Positions 43,018 through 51,784 of a DNA stretch of 57,056 nucleotides are shown here, one piece after another (position 1 is the first letter of the stretch; every line of letters begins with the position of its first letter). The translations under genes and the position numbers were made by a program. Origin of the DNA: Thermotogota bacterium (GTDB taxonomy: Bacteria > Thermotogota > Thermotogae > Thermotogales > Thermotogaceae); assembly GCA_030550515.1 (NCBI GenBank), contig JAUQPE010000017.1, positions 1 to 57,056 of the forward strand. Reading direction: 5' to 3'. The notes beneath the pieces were generated by a model, which saw only the letters and a list, made by a program, of their open reading frames with translations, was not told the DNA's origin and did not search any database.

Positions 43018-43968
43018 GTGAAGAAGTGGAAGCCTAAGGGCTTCAGAGAACTTGGGCCTCTCCTGGCTTTTGTGATACTCGCTGTCTTCACAGCGATTCT
43101 CAATCCGAGGTTTCTCACGCTGTTTAACCTTCAATCCCTTGGGAGGCAAATTGCGATATTTGGGCTTCTTGCGATAGGAGAAACCTTCGTCATAATTTCT
43201 GGTGGAGGGGCCATAGACCTTTCACCGGGTTCCATGGTTGCTCTCACGGGCGTGATGGTTGCGTGGCTTTTGAAACAAGGCGTCGATGTTTGGTTGTCAG
43301 TGCTTTTGATTCTCGCTTTTTCGCTGGGAGTTGGGGCGTGGCACGGTTTCTTCGTCACGAAACTCAAAGTCCCGGCCTTCATAATAACCCTCGGCACGAT
43401 GACCATCGCCCGTGGCTTCGCTGCAGTTATAACGAAAGGATGGCCGATCATCGGCCTTCCGAATACCTTTTTGAGGATCGGTCAGGCGGATTTCTTGAAA
43501 ATTCCTATTCCTGTTTGGATACTGTTGGTCACCACATTAATTTCGGATTTCTTCCTTCGAAAAACCGTTTACGGAAAACACTTGAGAGCCTCCGGAGGCA
43601 ACGAAATCGCTGCTAGGTTTTCAGGGGTAAATGTGGACAGGGTACGCATCATCGCTTTCATGGTTTCTGGGCTTCTTGCGGGACTCGTCGGTATCATCGT
43701 CGCCGCCAGGCTTTCCCAGGGACAACCAGGGGTTGGTGGTATGTACGAGCTGTACGCTATCGCTTCAACCGTCATTGGTGGAACAAGTCTTGGAGGAGGA
43801 GAAGGTAGCATCATCGGTGCAATCATCGGAGCGGGTATCATCAGCTTGCTCTGGAACGCGTTGGTTCTGCTGAACGTCTCCACGTACTGGCACAACGTTG
43901 TGATAGGTGTGGTTATAGTGGTGGCAGTTACCCTCGACATTTTGAGGAAGAGGTTGGCGAGCAAATGA
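43018..43968 (+). CDS. Monosaccharide ABC transporter permease (RbsC family)
   Basis: 316 residues, BPD_transp_2 family, 8-10 membrane helices. Family signatures are GETFVIISGGGAIDLSPGSMVAL, VPAFIITLGTMTIARG, NEIAARFSGVNVDRVR and GGTSLGGGEGSIIGAIIGA. The start is GTG 43018 with AAGGGGG 8 bases upstream, 14 bases after the dehydrogenase stop. It forms a homodimeric channel with the tandem ATPase encoded two genes downstream. Xylose and/or glucose are the likely substrates from context. Confidence 0.94.
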   Translation: MKKWKPKGFRELGPLLAFVILAVFTAILNPRFLTLFNLQSLGRQIAIFGLLAIGETFVIISGGGAIDLSPGSMVALTGVMVAWLLKQGVDVWLSVLLILAFSLGVGAWHGFFVTKLKVPAFIITLGTMTIARGFAAVITKGWPIIGLPNTFLRIGQADFLKIPIPVWILLVTTLISDFFLRKTVYGKHLRASGGNEIAARFSGVNVDRVRIIAFMVSGLLAGLVGIIVAARLSQGQPGVGGMYELYAIASTVIGGTSLGGGEGSIIGAIIGAGIISLLWNALVLLNVSTYWHNVVIGVVIVVAVTLDILRKRLASK

Positions 43969-43999
43969 AATTCGCACAACTTCAAAAGGGGGTGTTCGT

Positions 44000-44968
44000 A
44001 TGAAGAAGTTCTTTTTGATGGCTGTGTTGTTTGTGGTTACCGTTTCTTTCGCCCTCACTATAGGTGTCATAGGAAAGTCCGTGCACCCGTACTGGTCACA
44101 AGTTGAGGAAGGTGTCAAAGCCGCAGGGAAAGCTCTAGGAGTCAACACAAGGTTCTTCGTTCCTCAGAAAGAAGACGTGAACGCCCAGATTCAGATGTTG
44201 GAAGCCTTCATCGCCCAGAAAGTTGACGGTATAGCCATAGCGCCATCCGATCCGACCGCTGTGATACCCTACGTGAAGAAAGCACTGCAACAGGGAATAC
44301 CCGTTATAACGTTGGATACCGACTCTCCAAACAGTGGTAGATACGTTTACATAGGAACAGATAACTACGCAGCTGGTTACAGAGCGGGAACGATTATGAA
44401 GGAGATACTGGGAGGAAAAGGGAAGGTTGTCATAGGCACGGGTTCACTCACCGCCATGAACTCTCTCCAAAGGATTCAAGGTTTCAAAGACGCGATTGCT
44501 GGTACGAACATCCAGATAGTGGACATCCTCAACGACGAAGAGGATGGTTCAAGGGCTGTCGCTCTGGCCGAATCTGCCTTGAACGCCCATCCAGATTTGG
44601 CCGCTTTCTTCGGCGTGTACGCCTACAACGGTCCCAGCCAGGCGCTCGTCGTAAAAAACGCTAAGAAGGTCGAAAAGGTGAAGATAGTCTGCTTCGACAC
44701 GACTCCTGATATTCTTGGTTACGTGAAGGAAGGCGTCATCCAAGCGACCATGGGACAGAGGCCGTACATGATGGGTTACCTCTCGGTCACGGTTCTTTAT
44801 CTGATGAAAAAGATAGGCGTACAAAACACCCTCGCGTTGCTTCCGAAAGTTACTGTCGATGGGAAAGAAGATTACATCATAGATACGGGCGTCGACGTAG
44901 TCACTCCCCAGAACCTCAACGACTACCTCAAAGAGATGGAAAGACTTGGAATACCGATAAGGTTCTGA
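44000..44968 (+). CDS. Xylose/glucose-binding periplasmic protein
   Basis: 322 residues, Peripla_BP_4 fold. Signal peptide MKKFFLMAVLFVVTVSFA at 1-18. Sugar-binding elements include GKSVHPYWSQVEEG, APSDPTAVIP, LDTDSPNSGRYVYIGTDN, GVYAYNGPSQA and FDTTPDILGYV. It is very similar to the T. maritima protein TM0114 as I recall it, which binds glucose, and which regulon studies tie to xylose. ATG 44000 has AAAAGGGGGTG upstream. A strong hairpin follows, which should favour higher expression than the ATPase. Confidence 0.95.
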   Translation: MKKFFLMAVLFVVTVSFALTIGVIGKSVHPYWSQVEEGVKAAGKALGVNTRFFVPQKEDVNAQIQMLEAFIAQKVDGIAIAPSDPTAVIPYVKKALQQGIPVITLDTDSPNSGRYVYIGTDNYAAGYRAGTIMKEILGGKGKVVIGTGSLTAMNSLQRIQGFKDAIAGTNIQIVDILNDEEDGSRAVALAESALNAHPDLAAFFGVYAYNGPSQALVVKNAKKVEKVKIVCFDTTPDILGYVKEGVIQATMGQRPYMMGYLSVTVLYLMKKIGVQNTLALLPKVTVDGKEDYIIDTGVDVVTPQNLNDYLKEMERLGIPIRF

Positions 44969-44975
44969 TGCGTAC

Positions 44976-44997
44976 GGGAGGGGGGTTCCCCCCTCCC
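44976..44997 (+). other. Strong intercistronic hairpin after the sugar-binding protein gene
   Basis: Inverted repeat GGGAGGGGGG (44976-44985) / CCCCCCTCCC (44988-44997). With only two T between the arms, the innermost pairs must open to form a loop. No T-run follows (TTGACG). It probably stabilises the upstream mRNA and partly limits read-through into the ATPase gene. Confidence 0.6.
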
Positions 44998-45019
44998 TTG
45001 ACGTTGAGGTGACGTGCCG

Positions 45020-46549
45020 ATGTTGCTCGAAGCGAAAAAGATCACAAAACGCTTTCCAGGTGTTTTAGCGGTAGATAACGTCGATTTTGAAGTGTACGAA
45101 AACGAGATCGTTTCCCTCGTGGGAGAAAACGGTGCTGGTAAATCGACATTGATAAAGGTCCTTACGGGAACATTGAAACCAGATTCTGGCGAGATCTACG
45201 TTAACGGTGAGAAAGTGTCTTACCACTCACCGCTCGATGCCTTCAAGAGGGGCATCAGCGTTATCCATCAAGAACTGAACCTGTGCGAAAATCTCACGGT
45301 GAGCGAGAACATTTTTCTCGCTCACGAACTCGTGAGAGGCAAGAAAAAAGCCCTTTACAGCTTGGTAGACGAGAAGACCATGAGGAGGAAGGCACAGGAA
45401 CTCTTGGACATGATAGGCGCTCGCTTCTCCCCGAACACATACGTCAGCGATCTCACGACCGCTCAGAGACAGATGGTGGAGATATGCAAAGCTCTCGTGA
45501 AAGAGCCGAAAGTGATCTTTATGGATGAACCCACATCGTCCTTAACAGTTGAAGAGACAAGAAGGCTCTTCGAGATAATCAAAAGGTTAAAAGAGAGAGG
45601 TATTTCCATCGTTTTCGTCTCGCACAAACTAGAAGAAGTTAAGGAAATAAGCGACAGGGTGGTCGTCATGAGGGATGGAAAGAGAGTTGGAGAGCTCCGG
45701 AAAGAAGAGATAGATGTTGACACGATCATAAGGCTGATGGTTGGAAGAGACGTGGAGTACTTTCCCCACGGAATCGAGACCACGCCAGGCGAAGTTGTCC
45801 TCGAGGTGAAAAACCTCAGCTGGAAGAACCGTGTGAAGAACGTCTCCTTCCAATTGAGAAAGGGAGAAGTTCTCGGTTTTGCAGGTTTGGTCGGAGCCGG
45901 TAGGACAGAGACCATGTTGTTGGTGTTCGGCGTGAACCAGAAAGACTCTGGCGAAATTTATGTGCGTGGCAAAAAGGTGGAGATCAACACACCCATGGAT
46001 GCTATAAGACTTGGAATAGGGTTGATACCTGAAGACAGAAAACTCCAAGGTCTCGTTCTGAAGATGACCGTGAAGGACAACGTGGTGTTGCCATCGCTCA
46101 AAAGGTTGAGCAAAAAAGGGTTCATCCTGAACGAGGGAGAGGAGGAAAAGGTGAGTGAGGAATACGTGAGAAAACTTTCCATAAAGACCCCGTCCGTTTA
46201 CCAAATAGTCGAAAACCTCTCCGGAGGAAATCAGCAGAAGGTTGTCCTCGCGAAGTGGCTCGCACTGAACGCCGACATACTGATATTCGACGAACCAACA
46301 AGAGGTATCGACGTGGCCACCAAGGCGGAGATCCACAGGATGATCAGAGAACTCGCCGCGCAAGGCAAATCCATAATCATGATCTCTTCGGAACTCCCAG
46401 AGATATTGAACTTGAGCGACAGGATCGTCGTCATGTGGGAAGGTGAGATCACCGCTGTGCTGGACAACAGGGAAAGGAAGGTAACGCAAGAAGAGATCAT
46501 GTACTACGCGTCTGGTCAAAGGAAACAGAATAGGGGGGATATTCGATGA
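45020..46549 (+). CDS. Sugar ABC transporter ATPase (RbsA/XylG type)
   Basis: 509 residues with two ATPase domains. Domain 1 has Walker [10 protein letters not shown], linker [11 protein letters not shown] in place of LSGGQ, and Walker [12 protein letters not shown]. Domain 2 has [24 protein letters not shown] and [13 protein letters not shown]. The start is uncertain between GTG 45014 and ATG 45020; ATG is 10 bases after GAGG and preferred. Its stop overlaps xylB (ATGA). It should power the RbsC-type permease of this operon. Confidence 0.94.
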   Translation: MLLEAKKITKRFPGVLAVDNVDFEVYENEIVSLVGENGAGKSTLIKVLTGTLKPDSGEIYVNGEKVSYHSPLDAFKRGISVIHQELNLCENLTVSENIFLAHELVRGKKKALYSLVDEKTMRRKAQELLDMIGARFSPNTYVSDLTTAQRQMVEICKALVKEPKVIFMDEPTSSLTVEETRRLFEIIKRLKERGISIVFVSHKLEEVKEISDRVVVMRDGKRVGELRKEEIDVDTIIRLMVGRDVEYFPHGIETTPGEVVLEVKNLSWKNRVKNVSFQLRKGEVLGFAGLVGAGRTETMLLVFGVNQKDSGEIYVRGKKVEINTPMDAIRLGIGLIPEDRKLQGLVLKMTVKDNVVLPSLKRLSKKGFILNEGEEEKVSEEYVRKLSIKTPSVYQIVENLSGGNQQKVVLAKWLALNADILIFDEPTRGIDVATKAEIHRMIRELAAQGKSIIMISSELPEILNLSDRIVVMWEGEITAVLDNRERKVTQEEIMYYASGQRKQNRGDIR

Positions 46550-48021
46550 GAACGTTCGTGGGGCTCGACGTTGGAACGACAGGAGTGAAAGGCATCCTTG
46601 TTGACGAGCAAGGAAACGTTTTGGCTGTGGAGAACGAAAGACTTCCCCTCATCACTCCCCAACCCGCATGGGCCGAGCAGGACCCTTACGACTGGTGGGA
46701 GGCGGTCAAAAAGGTTTTAAAGAGGCTCTCGGAGCGAGCCAGGAGTATGAACGCCAGGATAGAATCCATCGCCACTAGCGGTCAGATGCACAGTTTGGTG
46801 GTCATCGATAGAGGGGGAAAGGTTTTGAGGAACGCGATCCTTTGGTGCGACCAGAGAACCCATGCGGAATGTCAAGAGGCCACAGAAGCCCTGGGTGGAG
46901 AAGGGAACGTACTAAAGATGGTCGGGAACCCTATCTTGACGGGTTTCACGTTGCCTAAGATCCTGTGGCTCAGAAAGAACGAGCCCGAAGTCTACGAAAA
47001 AGTCTACAAGTTCATGCTTCCGAAGGATTTCATCAACTACATGCTCACCGGAAACATAAAGACCGAGCATTCCGATGCCTCTGGGACGGTCATGTACGAC
47101 GTCTCAAAGATGGATTGGAACTTGGATGTGCTCAGGGAACTGAAGATACCAGCTGGAATGCTTCCCGAGATATTCCCGTCGAACGGTGTGGTGGGAGAAG
47201 TGAAACCCGACGTGGCTGAAGACCTCGGTTTGAAGGGGACACTCGTTGTGGCGGGTGGCGCCGACAACGCCTGTGCGGCACTTGGGATAGCTGTGACCGA
47301 TCCAGGCGATGTGATGGTGAGTCTTGGAACTTCCGGTACGGTTGTCGCCCCCACCGTCTCAGGCTCACCGGACCCAAAGGGAAGGGTTCACTTCTTCGCC
47401 CACACGGTTCCGGGTATGAGGTACCATATGGGCGTGATGCTCACCGCCACCTACTCGCTTGAGTGGTTCAAAGAAAGATTTTTGAACGAAGGATACGAGG
47501 AGATAAACGACGAGGTTGAGAAGGTACCCATCGGATCGAACGGTGTCCTGTTCCTGCCGTACCTTAACGGTGAAAGAACCCCACACAGGGATCCGTACGC
47601 GAGAGGGGTCTTCTTCGGGATCTCTTCCTTCAACTCTAAATGGGACGTCGTGAGGGCGATATTCGAAGGAGTGGCTTTCGGCATAAAGGATTCCTTCGAT
47701 ATCCTGAAAGAGCTCGGAGTGGAAATCGAGAGTGTGAGGATCACCGGTGGTGGATCGAAGAGCAAGGTGTGGAACAAGATGCTCGCCGACATGACTGGTT
47801 TCGAGATAGAGAAACCCTACGTGGATGAGGGGGCCTCGTACGGTGCGGCGATCCTTGCGTTCTCGGGGGTTTCTGGGGAACATCCGGCGAAGATCTCGAA
47901 GAGTTGGTACAAGGTGAAGAGCGCCACAAAACCTGACTTAGAAAACGCGGAGAAGTACAACCTCGTGCACGAGAAGTTCAAAAAGCTCTACTTTGCGCTG
48001 AGGGACATGTTCAAAGAATGA
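46546..48021 (+). CDS. xylB: Xylulokinase
   Basis: Phosphorylates D-xylulose to feed the pentose phosphate pathway. 491 residues, FGGY kinase family. [12 protein letters not shown] is the first phosphate loop, SGQMHSLV and WCDQRT are substrate-side motifs typical of xylulokinase, Asp240 in [11 protein letters not shown] is the predicted catalytic base, and [19 protein letters not shown] is the FGGY signature 2. ATG 46546 overlaps the ATPase stop. It is the last gene of the xylose operon, and its 3' end overlaps the SPL-type gene by 11 bases. Confidence 0.96.
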   Translation: MRTFVGLDVGTTGVKGILVDEQGNVLAVENERLPLITPQPAWAEQDPYDWWEAVKKVLKRLSERARSMNARIESIATSGQMHSLVVIDRGGKVLRNAILWCDQRTHAECQEATEALGGEGNVLKMVGNPILTGFTLPKILWLRKNEPEVYEKVYKFMLPKDFINYMLTGNIKTEHSDASGTVMYDVSKMDWNLDVLRELKIPAGMLPEIFPSNGVVGEVKPDVAEDLGLKGTLVVAGGADNACAALGIAVTDPGDVMVSLGTSGTVVAPTVSGSPDPKGRVHFFAHTVPGMRYHMGVMLTATYSLEWFKERFLNEGYEEINDEVEKVPIGSNGVLFLPYLNGERTPHRDPYARGVFFGISSFNSKWDVVRAIFEGVAFGIKDSFDILKELGVEIESVRITGGGSKSKVWNKMLADMTGFEIEKPYVDEGASYGAAILAFSGVSGEHPAKISKSWYKVKSATKPDLENAEKYNLVHEKFKKLYFALRDMFKE

Positions 48022-48751
48022 GGTTCTTTCCCAGTCTGGAACAGATTTCTCTCTTGACTTTCTCGAAGTATTCGTCCTTCAACGCCCAGGAGAGGCCGTG
48101 TTTCTTGTAGAAATCTTCAACTAACCATCTGTAGTTCACAGGATCCACGAACACACAGTCCACCAGGCCTTCTATCATCGAGACGAGTTTCTGAGTGTTC
48201 ATCGGAAGTATCGGACTGATGAAAACACAAGTCTTCAGACCGTTTTCTTTTAAGATTTTGAGGGTTTCTACCCTTTCACTTACGCTGCTGGCGTTCGGCT
48301 CAAAGAGCCTGCGAACGTCTTCGTCGTCGGTTGTCAAGGAGAGCGCCACGACTGCTTTGAGCTCTCTCAAAAGATCCAAATCCCTGAGGACCATCGTTGA
48401 TTTCGTCACGATGGTAACTTTCGTCTTCAACAGCCCTCCGTGCGAGGCGAAAATTTCCAAGATCTTCCTCGTGATGCGGTACTCTGCTTCAATGGGTTGA
48501 TATGGATCACATATCGTGCTCATGAAGACCTTGCGCGGGTACTTCCTCGTGAGCTCTCTCTCCAGTACCTCGGCCGCGTTCACCTTCACTTCCACAACGC
48601 TTCCCCATCCATCGAAGCCCTTGAACTTTTTCGTGTAGTATCTGGCGTAGCAGTAGACGCAGGCGTGCGAGCAACCCACGTATGGGTTCACCGTGTAATC
48701 CTCTCCAGACCTGTTCAAAACGCTCTTGACACGTATCTCTCGCACTTCCAT
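48011..48751 (-). CDS. SPL-family radical SAM protein (SplB-like)
   Basis: 246 residues. The radical SAM motif CSHACVYC (Cys27, Cys31, Cys34) follows the family lead-in TVNPYVGC. STICDPYQPIE and TDDEDVRRLFEP are typical of the COG1533 group. Bacilli use a related enzyme to repair spore photoproduct. This organism does not form spores, and many members of the group have unknown substrates, so DNA repair is only a possibility. No ribosome site lies near ATG 48751 and an AT-rich TAAAAT lies 13-18 bases upstream, so the mRNA may be nearly leaderless. Confidence 0.88.
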   Translation of the reverse strand: MEVREIRVKSVLNRSGEDYTVNPYVGCSHACVYCYARYYTKKFKGFDGWGSVVEVKVNAAEVLERELTRKYPRKVFMSTICDPYQPIEAEYRITRKILEIFASHGGLLKTKVTIVTKSTMVLRDLDLLRELKAVVALSLTTDDEDVRRLFEPNASSVSERVETLKILKENGLKTCVFISPILPMNTQKLVSMIEGLVDCVFVDPVNYRWLVEDFYKKHGLSWALKDEYFEKVKREICSRLGKNLIL

Positions 48752-48791
48752 GGCAAAGAATATTTTAACCCAACACTCCCTCGAGGAGGTT

Positions 48792-48797
48792 TATAAT
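48792..48797 (+). promoter_or_regulatory. Candidate -10 box for nrdJ
   Basis: TATAAT at 48792-48797 in the 93-base divergent gap, 48 bases before the nrdJ ATG. No good -35 is present. I found neither a cobalamin riboswitch nor an NrdR-type box in this short gap. Confidence 0.35.
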
Positions 48798-48844
48798 TCT
48801 TTGGGTAAGTAGGGTAAGGAGCGCAATGACAGGAGGGATGTTCC

Positions 48845-51337
48845 ATGGCACTATCTGATGTCCTAGACAAATGGATAAGGGTGGAACCCTCGAAGAACGC
48901 CCAGATCATCCTGAGGGACAGATATTTCATGAGAGACGTTGAGGGGAATTTTTTGGAGACGAAATGGGAAGACGTCGCCAGGCGCGTGGCCAGAGTGGTG
49001 GCAACGGCGGAGCTCCTCAACCCTTCCTACAAGAGGACCGATAAGTTGGATAGGATCAAGGAATGGGAAGACACTTTCTTCAAGTTGTTGAAGGCTCGAC
49101 TTTTCATTCCCAACAGTCCCACCCTTTTCAACGCGGGGCTCGGTGTGAGGTACGAGCTCCTTTGGAAGCCCTTGGAGCTCATGACTTTGGAAGACTACGA
49201 GGAGATATTCCGCTCCAGGAGTCACCTTCACATGCTCTCAGCATGCTTTGTGGTTCCCGTTGGAGACAGTATAGACGAGATATTCGAAGCGGTAAAGGAG
49301 TACGCCCTGATAACCAAGGTGGGGGGAGGTGTTGGCAGCAACTTTTCGGAGCTTCGCCCAAAAGGAAGCTTTGTGGCGGGAACCCACGGTAAGGCCTCTG
49401 GTCCCGTTTCCTTTATGCACGTGTTCAACTCAGCCATCTCCGTCGTGAAGCAAGGATACAGGAGAAGGGGTGCTTTGATGGGAATCCTGAACATAGACCA
49501 TCCGGACATAGAGGAGTTCATCGACGCGAAAAAAGAGAACACAGGGGAAGCGGTGTTGAACTTCTTCAACCTCTCGGTCGGCATCCCAATGGACAAAAAG
49601 GAGATCTTAAAACTTTACGAAGAAGACGGAGAGCTCGAGCTATCCCATCCGAGAAGTTCCATAAGGAAGAGGGTAAAGGTCCGGTATCTCCTCAAGAAGA
49701 TTGCGGAGAACGCCTGGAAAACAGGCGATCCTGGTGTCGCTTTCCTTGGAGAGATGAACAAGTACTACCCACTCTACCCTCACAAGAAAATCACGTCGAC
49801 CAACCCGTGTGGAGAGATAGGGCTGTCAGATTACGAAGCCTGTAACCTCGGCTCAATAGACGTGGCGAAGTTTTACAACAGGGGCTTCGTGGACCTGGAA
49901 GCTTTGCAAGAAGCGGTGAAGATAGCCGTCAGGTTCCTGGACAGCGTGATAGACGTTAACGTCTTCCCGATAGACAAGATCACCAAAGCGGTCAAGGAGA
50001 GCAGAAGACTTGGACTTGGGATCATGGGATTTGCGGACCTGCTCTACAAGATAGGTATCCCATACGATTCACAGGACGCTCGCGATTTCGCCGCGAACTT
50101 AATGGGTTTCATATCCCTACACGCCCACAAGACGTCCTATGAGCTTGGAAAAGAGAAGGGGAACTTCCCTCTCCTGGAGATCTCGAGGTACAGGACCGAG
50201 CCGGGTTTCGTGCCTTTCGCGATGGGTATGAGCAACTACGACGACGAGATAAGAGAGGTCATGAAGGCGAGCAAAGAATACAGGAGGAACGTGGCACTCC
50301 TCACGATCGCGCCGACCGGATCGATCTCCAACATCGCCGACACATCCTCAGGCCTTGAACCAAACTTTCTACTCGCTTACACGCGTTACGTGACCAGGGA
50401 AGACGGCTCGAAGGAACCCCTCCTTTACGTCAACCAAGTCCTGCAGGAAAAGCTCGACCCGGTATTGCTCCAGAAGATGGAGAAAGAGCTCATAGAGAAG
50501 GGGAGCCTCAAAAACATCGACGGGGTCCCGTCCGAGATCAAAAAAGTCTTCGTCGTAGCTTTGGACATAGACCCCATGGATCATTTGCTCATGCAAGACG
50601 CGTTCCAGAGGTACGTGGACAACAACATCTCCAAGACCATCAACATGCCACAGAGCGCAACCGTCGACGACGTGTTGGAGGTCTTTCTCGAAGCCTTCAA
50701 GACGTGCGTTCGAGGCGTGACGGTTTACAGGGATGGCTCTCTCCAGACCCAAGTGCTCACCAAGGCCTTGAAGACGTCTGAAGCACCAAAGATACAATTT
50801 TTCGTTGTAGACGAAAAGATGAAGCTGAGGCCAAAACCTCGAAAGGATACCCTCAGGAGCGTGACGAGGAAGTACAAGAGACCAGATGGCACAACCTACA
50901 TAACCATATCCTTCGACGACAACGGTGAGGCCATCGAAATCTTCATCTCGAACGGTACGGAGATGGCTGAAGTTATAGGAAGGCTTTCCTCCATCGCCTT
51001 GAGGGCGGGAGTCTCCATAGAGGAGATCATAGAGCAGCTTTCGAAAGTGAAGGGAGATTACTCGAAAGGACTCGCCGAAGAGATCAAGAAGGCCATTGAA
51101 GATTTCGCCAGGTTGTGGCTCAGAACGGGTGGAGAGAGAGACGAAGAACTGGAAACCCTTGAAGCGCCAGTCGAGCGCGAGAAATTCATTTTGGCGCACA
51201 ACCTAAAGTGGTTGAACGGTTATTACGTCGACCAGGACGGGAACACGTATTGCCCCGTGTGCCTCTCGAAGAACAGCCTAATGAGGCAAGAGGGATGCGT
51301 GAGTTGTAGGAACTGCGGTTGGTCGAAGTGCGAGTGA
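48845..51337 (+). CDS. nrdJ: Adenosylcobalamin-dependent (class II) ribonucleoside-diphosphate reductase
   Basis: Makes deoxyribonucleotides using a cobalamin-generated thiyl radical. 830 residues. The active-site residues fall at Cys134 (MLSACFVV), Asn320-Cys322-Glu324 (NPCGEIGL) and Cys333 (YEACNLGS), the same numbers I recall for the characterised T. maritima NrdJ. KVGGGVGSNFSELRPKGS is a substrate-phosphate loop. The C-terminal tail has CPVC, CVSC and CGWSKC pairs for re-reduction and probable zinc binding. ATG 48845 has AGGAGGG upstream. It depends on vitamin B12, for which an importer is encoded at 6-9 kb. Confidence 0.97.
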   Translation: MALSDVLDKWIRVEPSKNAQIILRDRYFMRDVEGNFLETKWEDVARRVARVVATAELLNPSYKRTDKLDRIKEWEDTFFKLLKARLFIPNSPTLFNAGLGVRYELLWKPLELMTLEDYEEIFRSRSHLHMLSACFVVPVGDSIDEIFEAVKEYALITKVGGGVGSNFSELRPKGSFVAGTHGKASGPVSFMHVFNSAISVVKQGYRRRGALMGILNIDHPDIEEFIDAKKENTGEAVLNFFNLSVGIPMDKKEILKLYEEDGELELSHPRSSIRKRVKVRYLLKKIAENAWKTGDPGVAFLGEMNKYYPLYPHKKITSTNPCGEIGLSDYEACNLGSIDVAKFYNRGFVDLEALQEAVKIAVRFLDSVIDVNVFPIDKITKAVKESRRLGLGIMGFADLLYKIGIPYDSQDARDFAANLMGFISLHAHKTSYELGKEKGNFPLLEISRYRTEPGFVPFAMGMSNYDDEIREVMKASKEYRRNVALLTIAPTGSISNIADTSSGLEPNFLLAYTRYVTREDGSKEPLLYVNQVLQEKLDPVLLQKMEKELIEKGSLKNIDGVPSEIKKVFVVALDIDPMDHLLMQDAFQRYVDNNISKTINMPQSATVDDVLEVFLEAFKTCVRGVTVYRDGSLQTQVLTKALKTSEAPKIQFFVVDEKMKLRPKPRKDTLRSVTRKYKRPDGTTYITISFDDNGEAIEIFISNGTEMAEVIGRLSSIALRAGVSIEEIIEQLSKVKGDYSKGLAEEIKKAIEDFARLWLRTGGERDEELETLEAPVEREKFILAHNLKWLNGYYVDQDGNTYCPVCLSKNSLMRQEGCVSCRNCGWSKCE

Positions 51338-51347
51338 ACCTTTCAGG

Positions 51348-51374
51348 CACCCCCTTCACAGGGGGTGTTTCTTG
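51348..51374 (+). terminator. Rho-independent terminator of nrdJ
   Basis: Stem CACCCCC (51348-51354) / GGGGGTG (51361-51367), 6-base loop TTCACA, then TTTCTTG. It begins 11 bases after the nrdJ stop. The loop is also the best -35 box of the next operon. Confidence 0.75.
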
Positions 51375-51383
51375 TGTTAGAAT
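51355..51383 (+). promoter_or_regulatory. Promoter of the fur-znu operon
   Basis: TTCACA (51355-51360), a 17-base spacer ending in TGT, and TAGAAT (51378-51383) form an extended -10 promoter. The predicted transcription start near 51390 coincides with the palindromic operator, so a bound repressor would block initiation. Confidence 0.65.
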
Positions 51384-51388
51384 CTTTC

Positions 51389-51411
51389 TTGCAAATGCTT
51401 TGCAATTGCAA
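51389..51411. promoter_or_regulatory. Candidate Fur/Zur operator with two overlapping palindromes
   Basis: TTGCAAA-TGC-TTTGCAA (51389-51405, perfect 7-3-7 inverted repeat) overlaps TTGCAATTGCAA (51400-51411, perfect 12-base palindrome). They lie over the predicted transcription start, directly before a Fur-family gene and a metal importer, as expected for an autoregulated metal operon. Confidence 0.65.
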
Positions 51412-51420
51412 GGTGAGAGG

Positions 51421-51780
51421 ATGGCCAAGATGACGGAAAACCGCAGGAAGGTTTTCGAGATCATCGAACTCTCGAAGAAACCTCTGACAGCCAGTGAGAT
51501 ATTTGAGAAACTCGATGTGGATCTCTCGACCGTTTACCGCGCTTTGAACTTCTTGGAGAAGGAAGGGTTCATCAGATCGTTTTCCGTGGGAAACGGTCCC
51601 AGGTACTTCTTCAAGAAAGGGGTTCACTTTCACTTCACCGTCTGCGTGAAGTGTAGTGAACTGACGCCTTTCGACGAGTGTTCCGATCAGCTCCTCCAAG
51701 AAATTCGAAAGAAATACGGTTTTGAAGAGCAAGAACACGTGTTCCTAGTCTACGGAGTTTGTCCGAAGTGTGGGAGGTGA
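51421..51780 (+). CDS. Fur-family metal-responsive regulator (Zur-like by context)
   Basis: 119 residues. N-terminal winged helix (PLTASEIFEKLDVDLSTVYRALNFLEKEG), then a dimerisation domain with the Fur metal region VHFHFTVCVKC. Cys75, Cys78, Cys114 and Cys117 form two CxxC pairs for a structural zinc; His69, His71 and His106 are likely sensing ligands. ATG 51421 has AAGGTG 5 bases upstream; the 34 in-frame codons before it cover the operator and promoter and are not coding. The neighbouring znuA/C/B-type genes suggest zinc (or manganese) sensing rather than iron. Confidence 0.9.
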   Translation: MAKMTENRRKVFEIIELSKKPLTASEIFEKLDVDLSTVYRALNFLEKEGFIRSFSVGNGPRYFFKKGVHFHFTVCVKCSELTPFDECSDQLLQEIRKKYGFEEQEHVFLVYGVCPKCGR

Positions 51781-51784
51781 GTGA

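Noticed and set aside
48772-48844. Possible cobalamin riboswitch or NrdR box upstream of nrdJ
   Set aside because: The gap is too short for the aptamer and contains no B12 box or NrdR-like palindrome.
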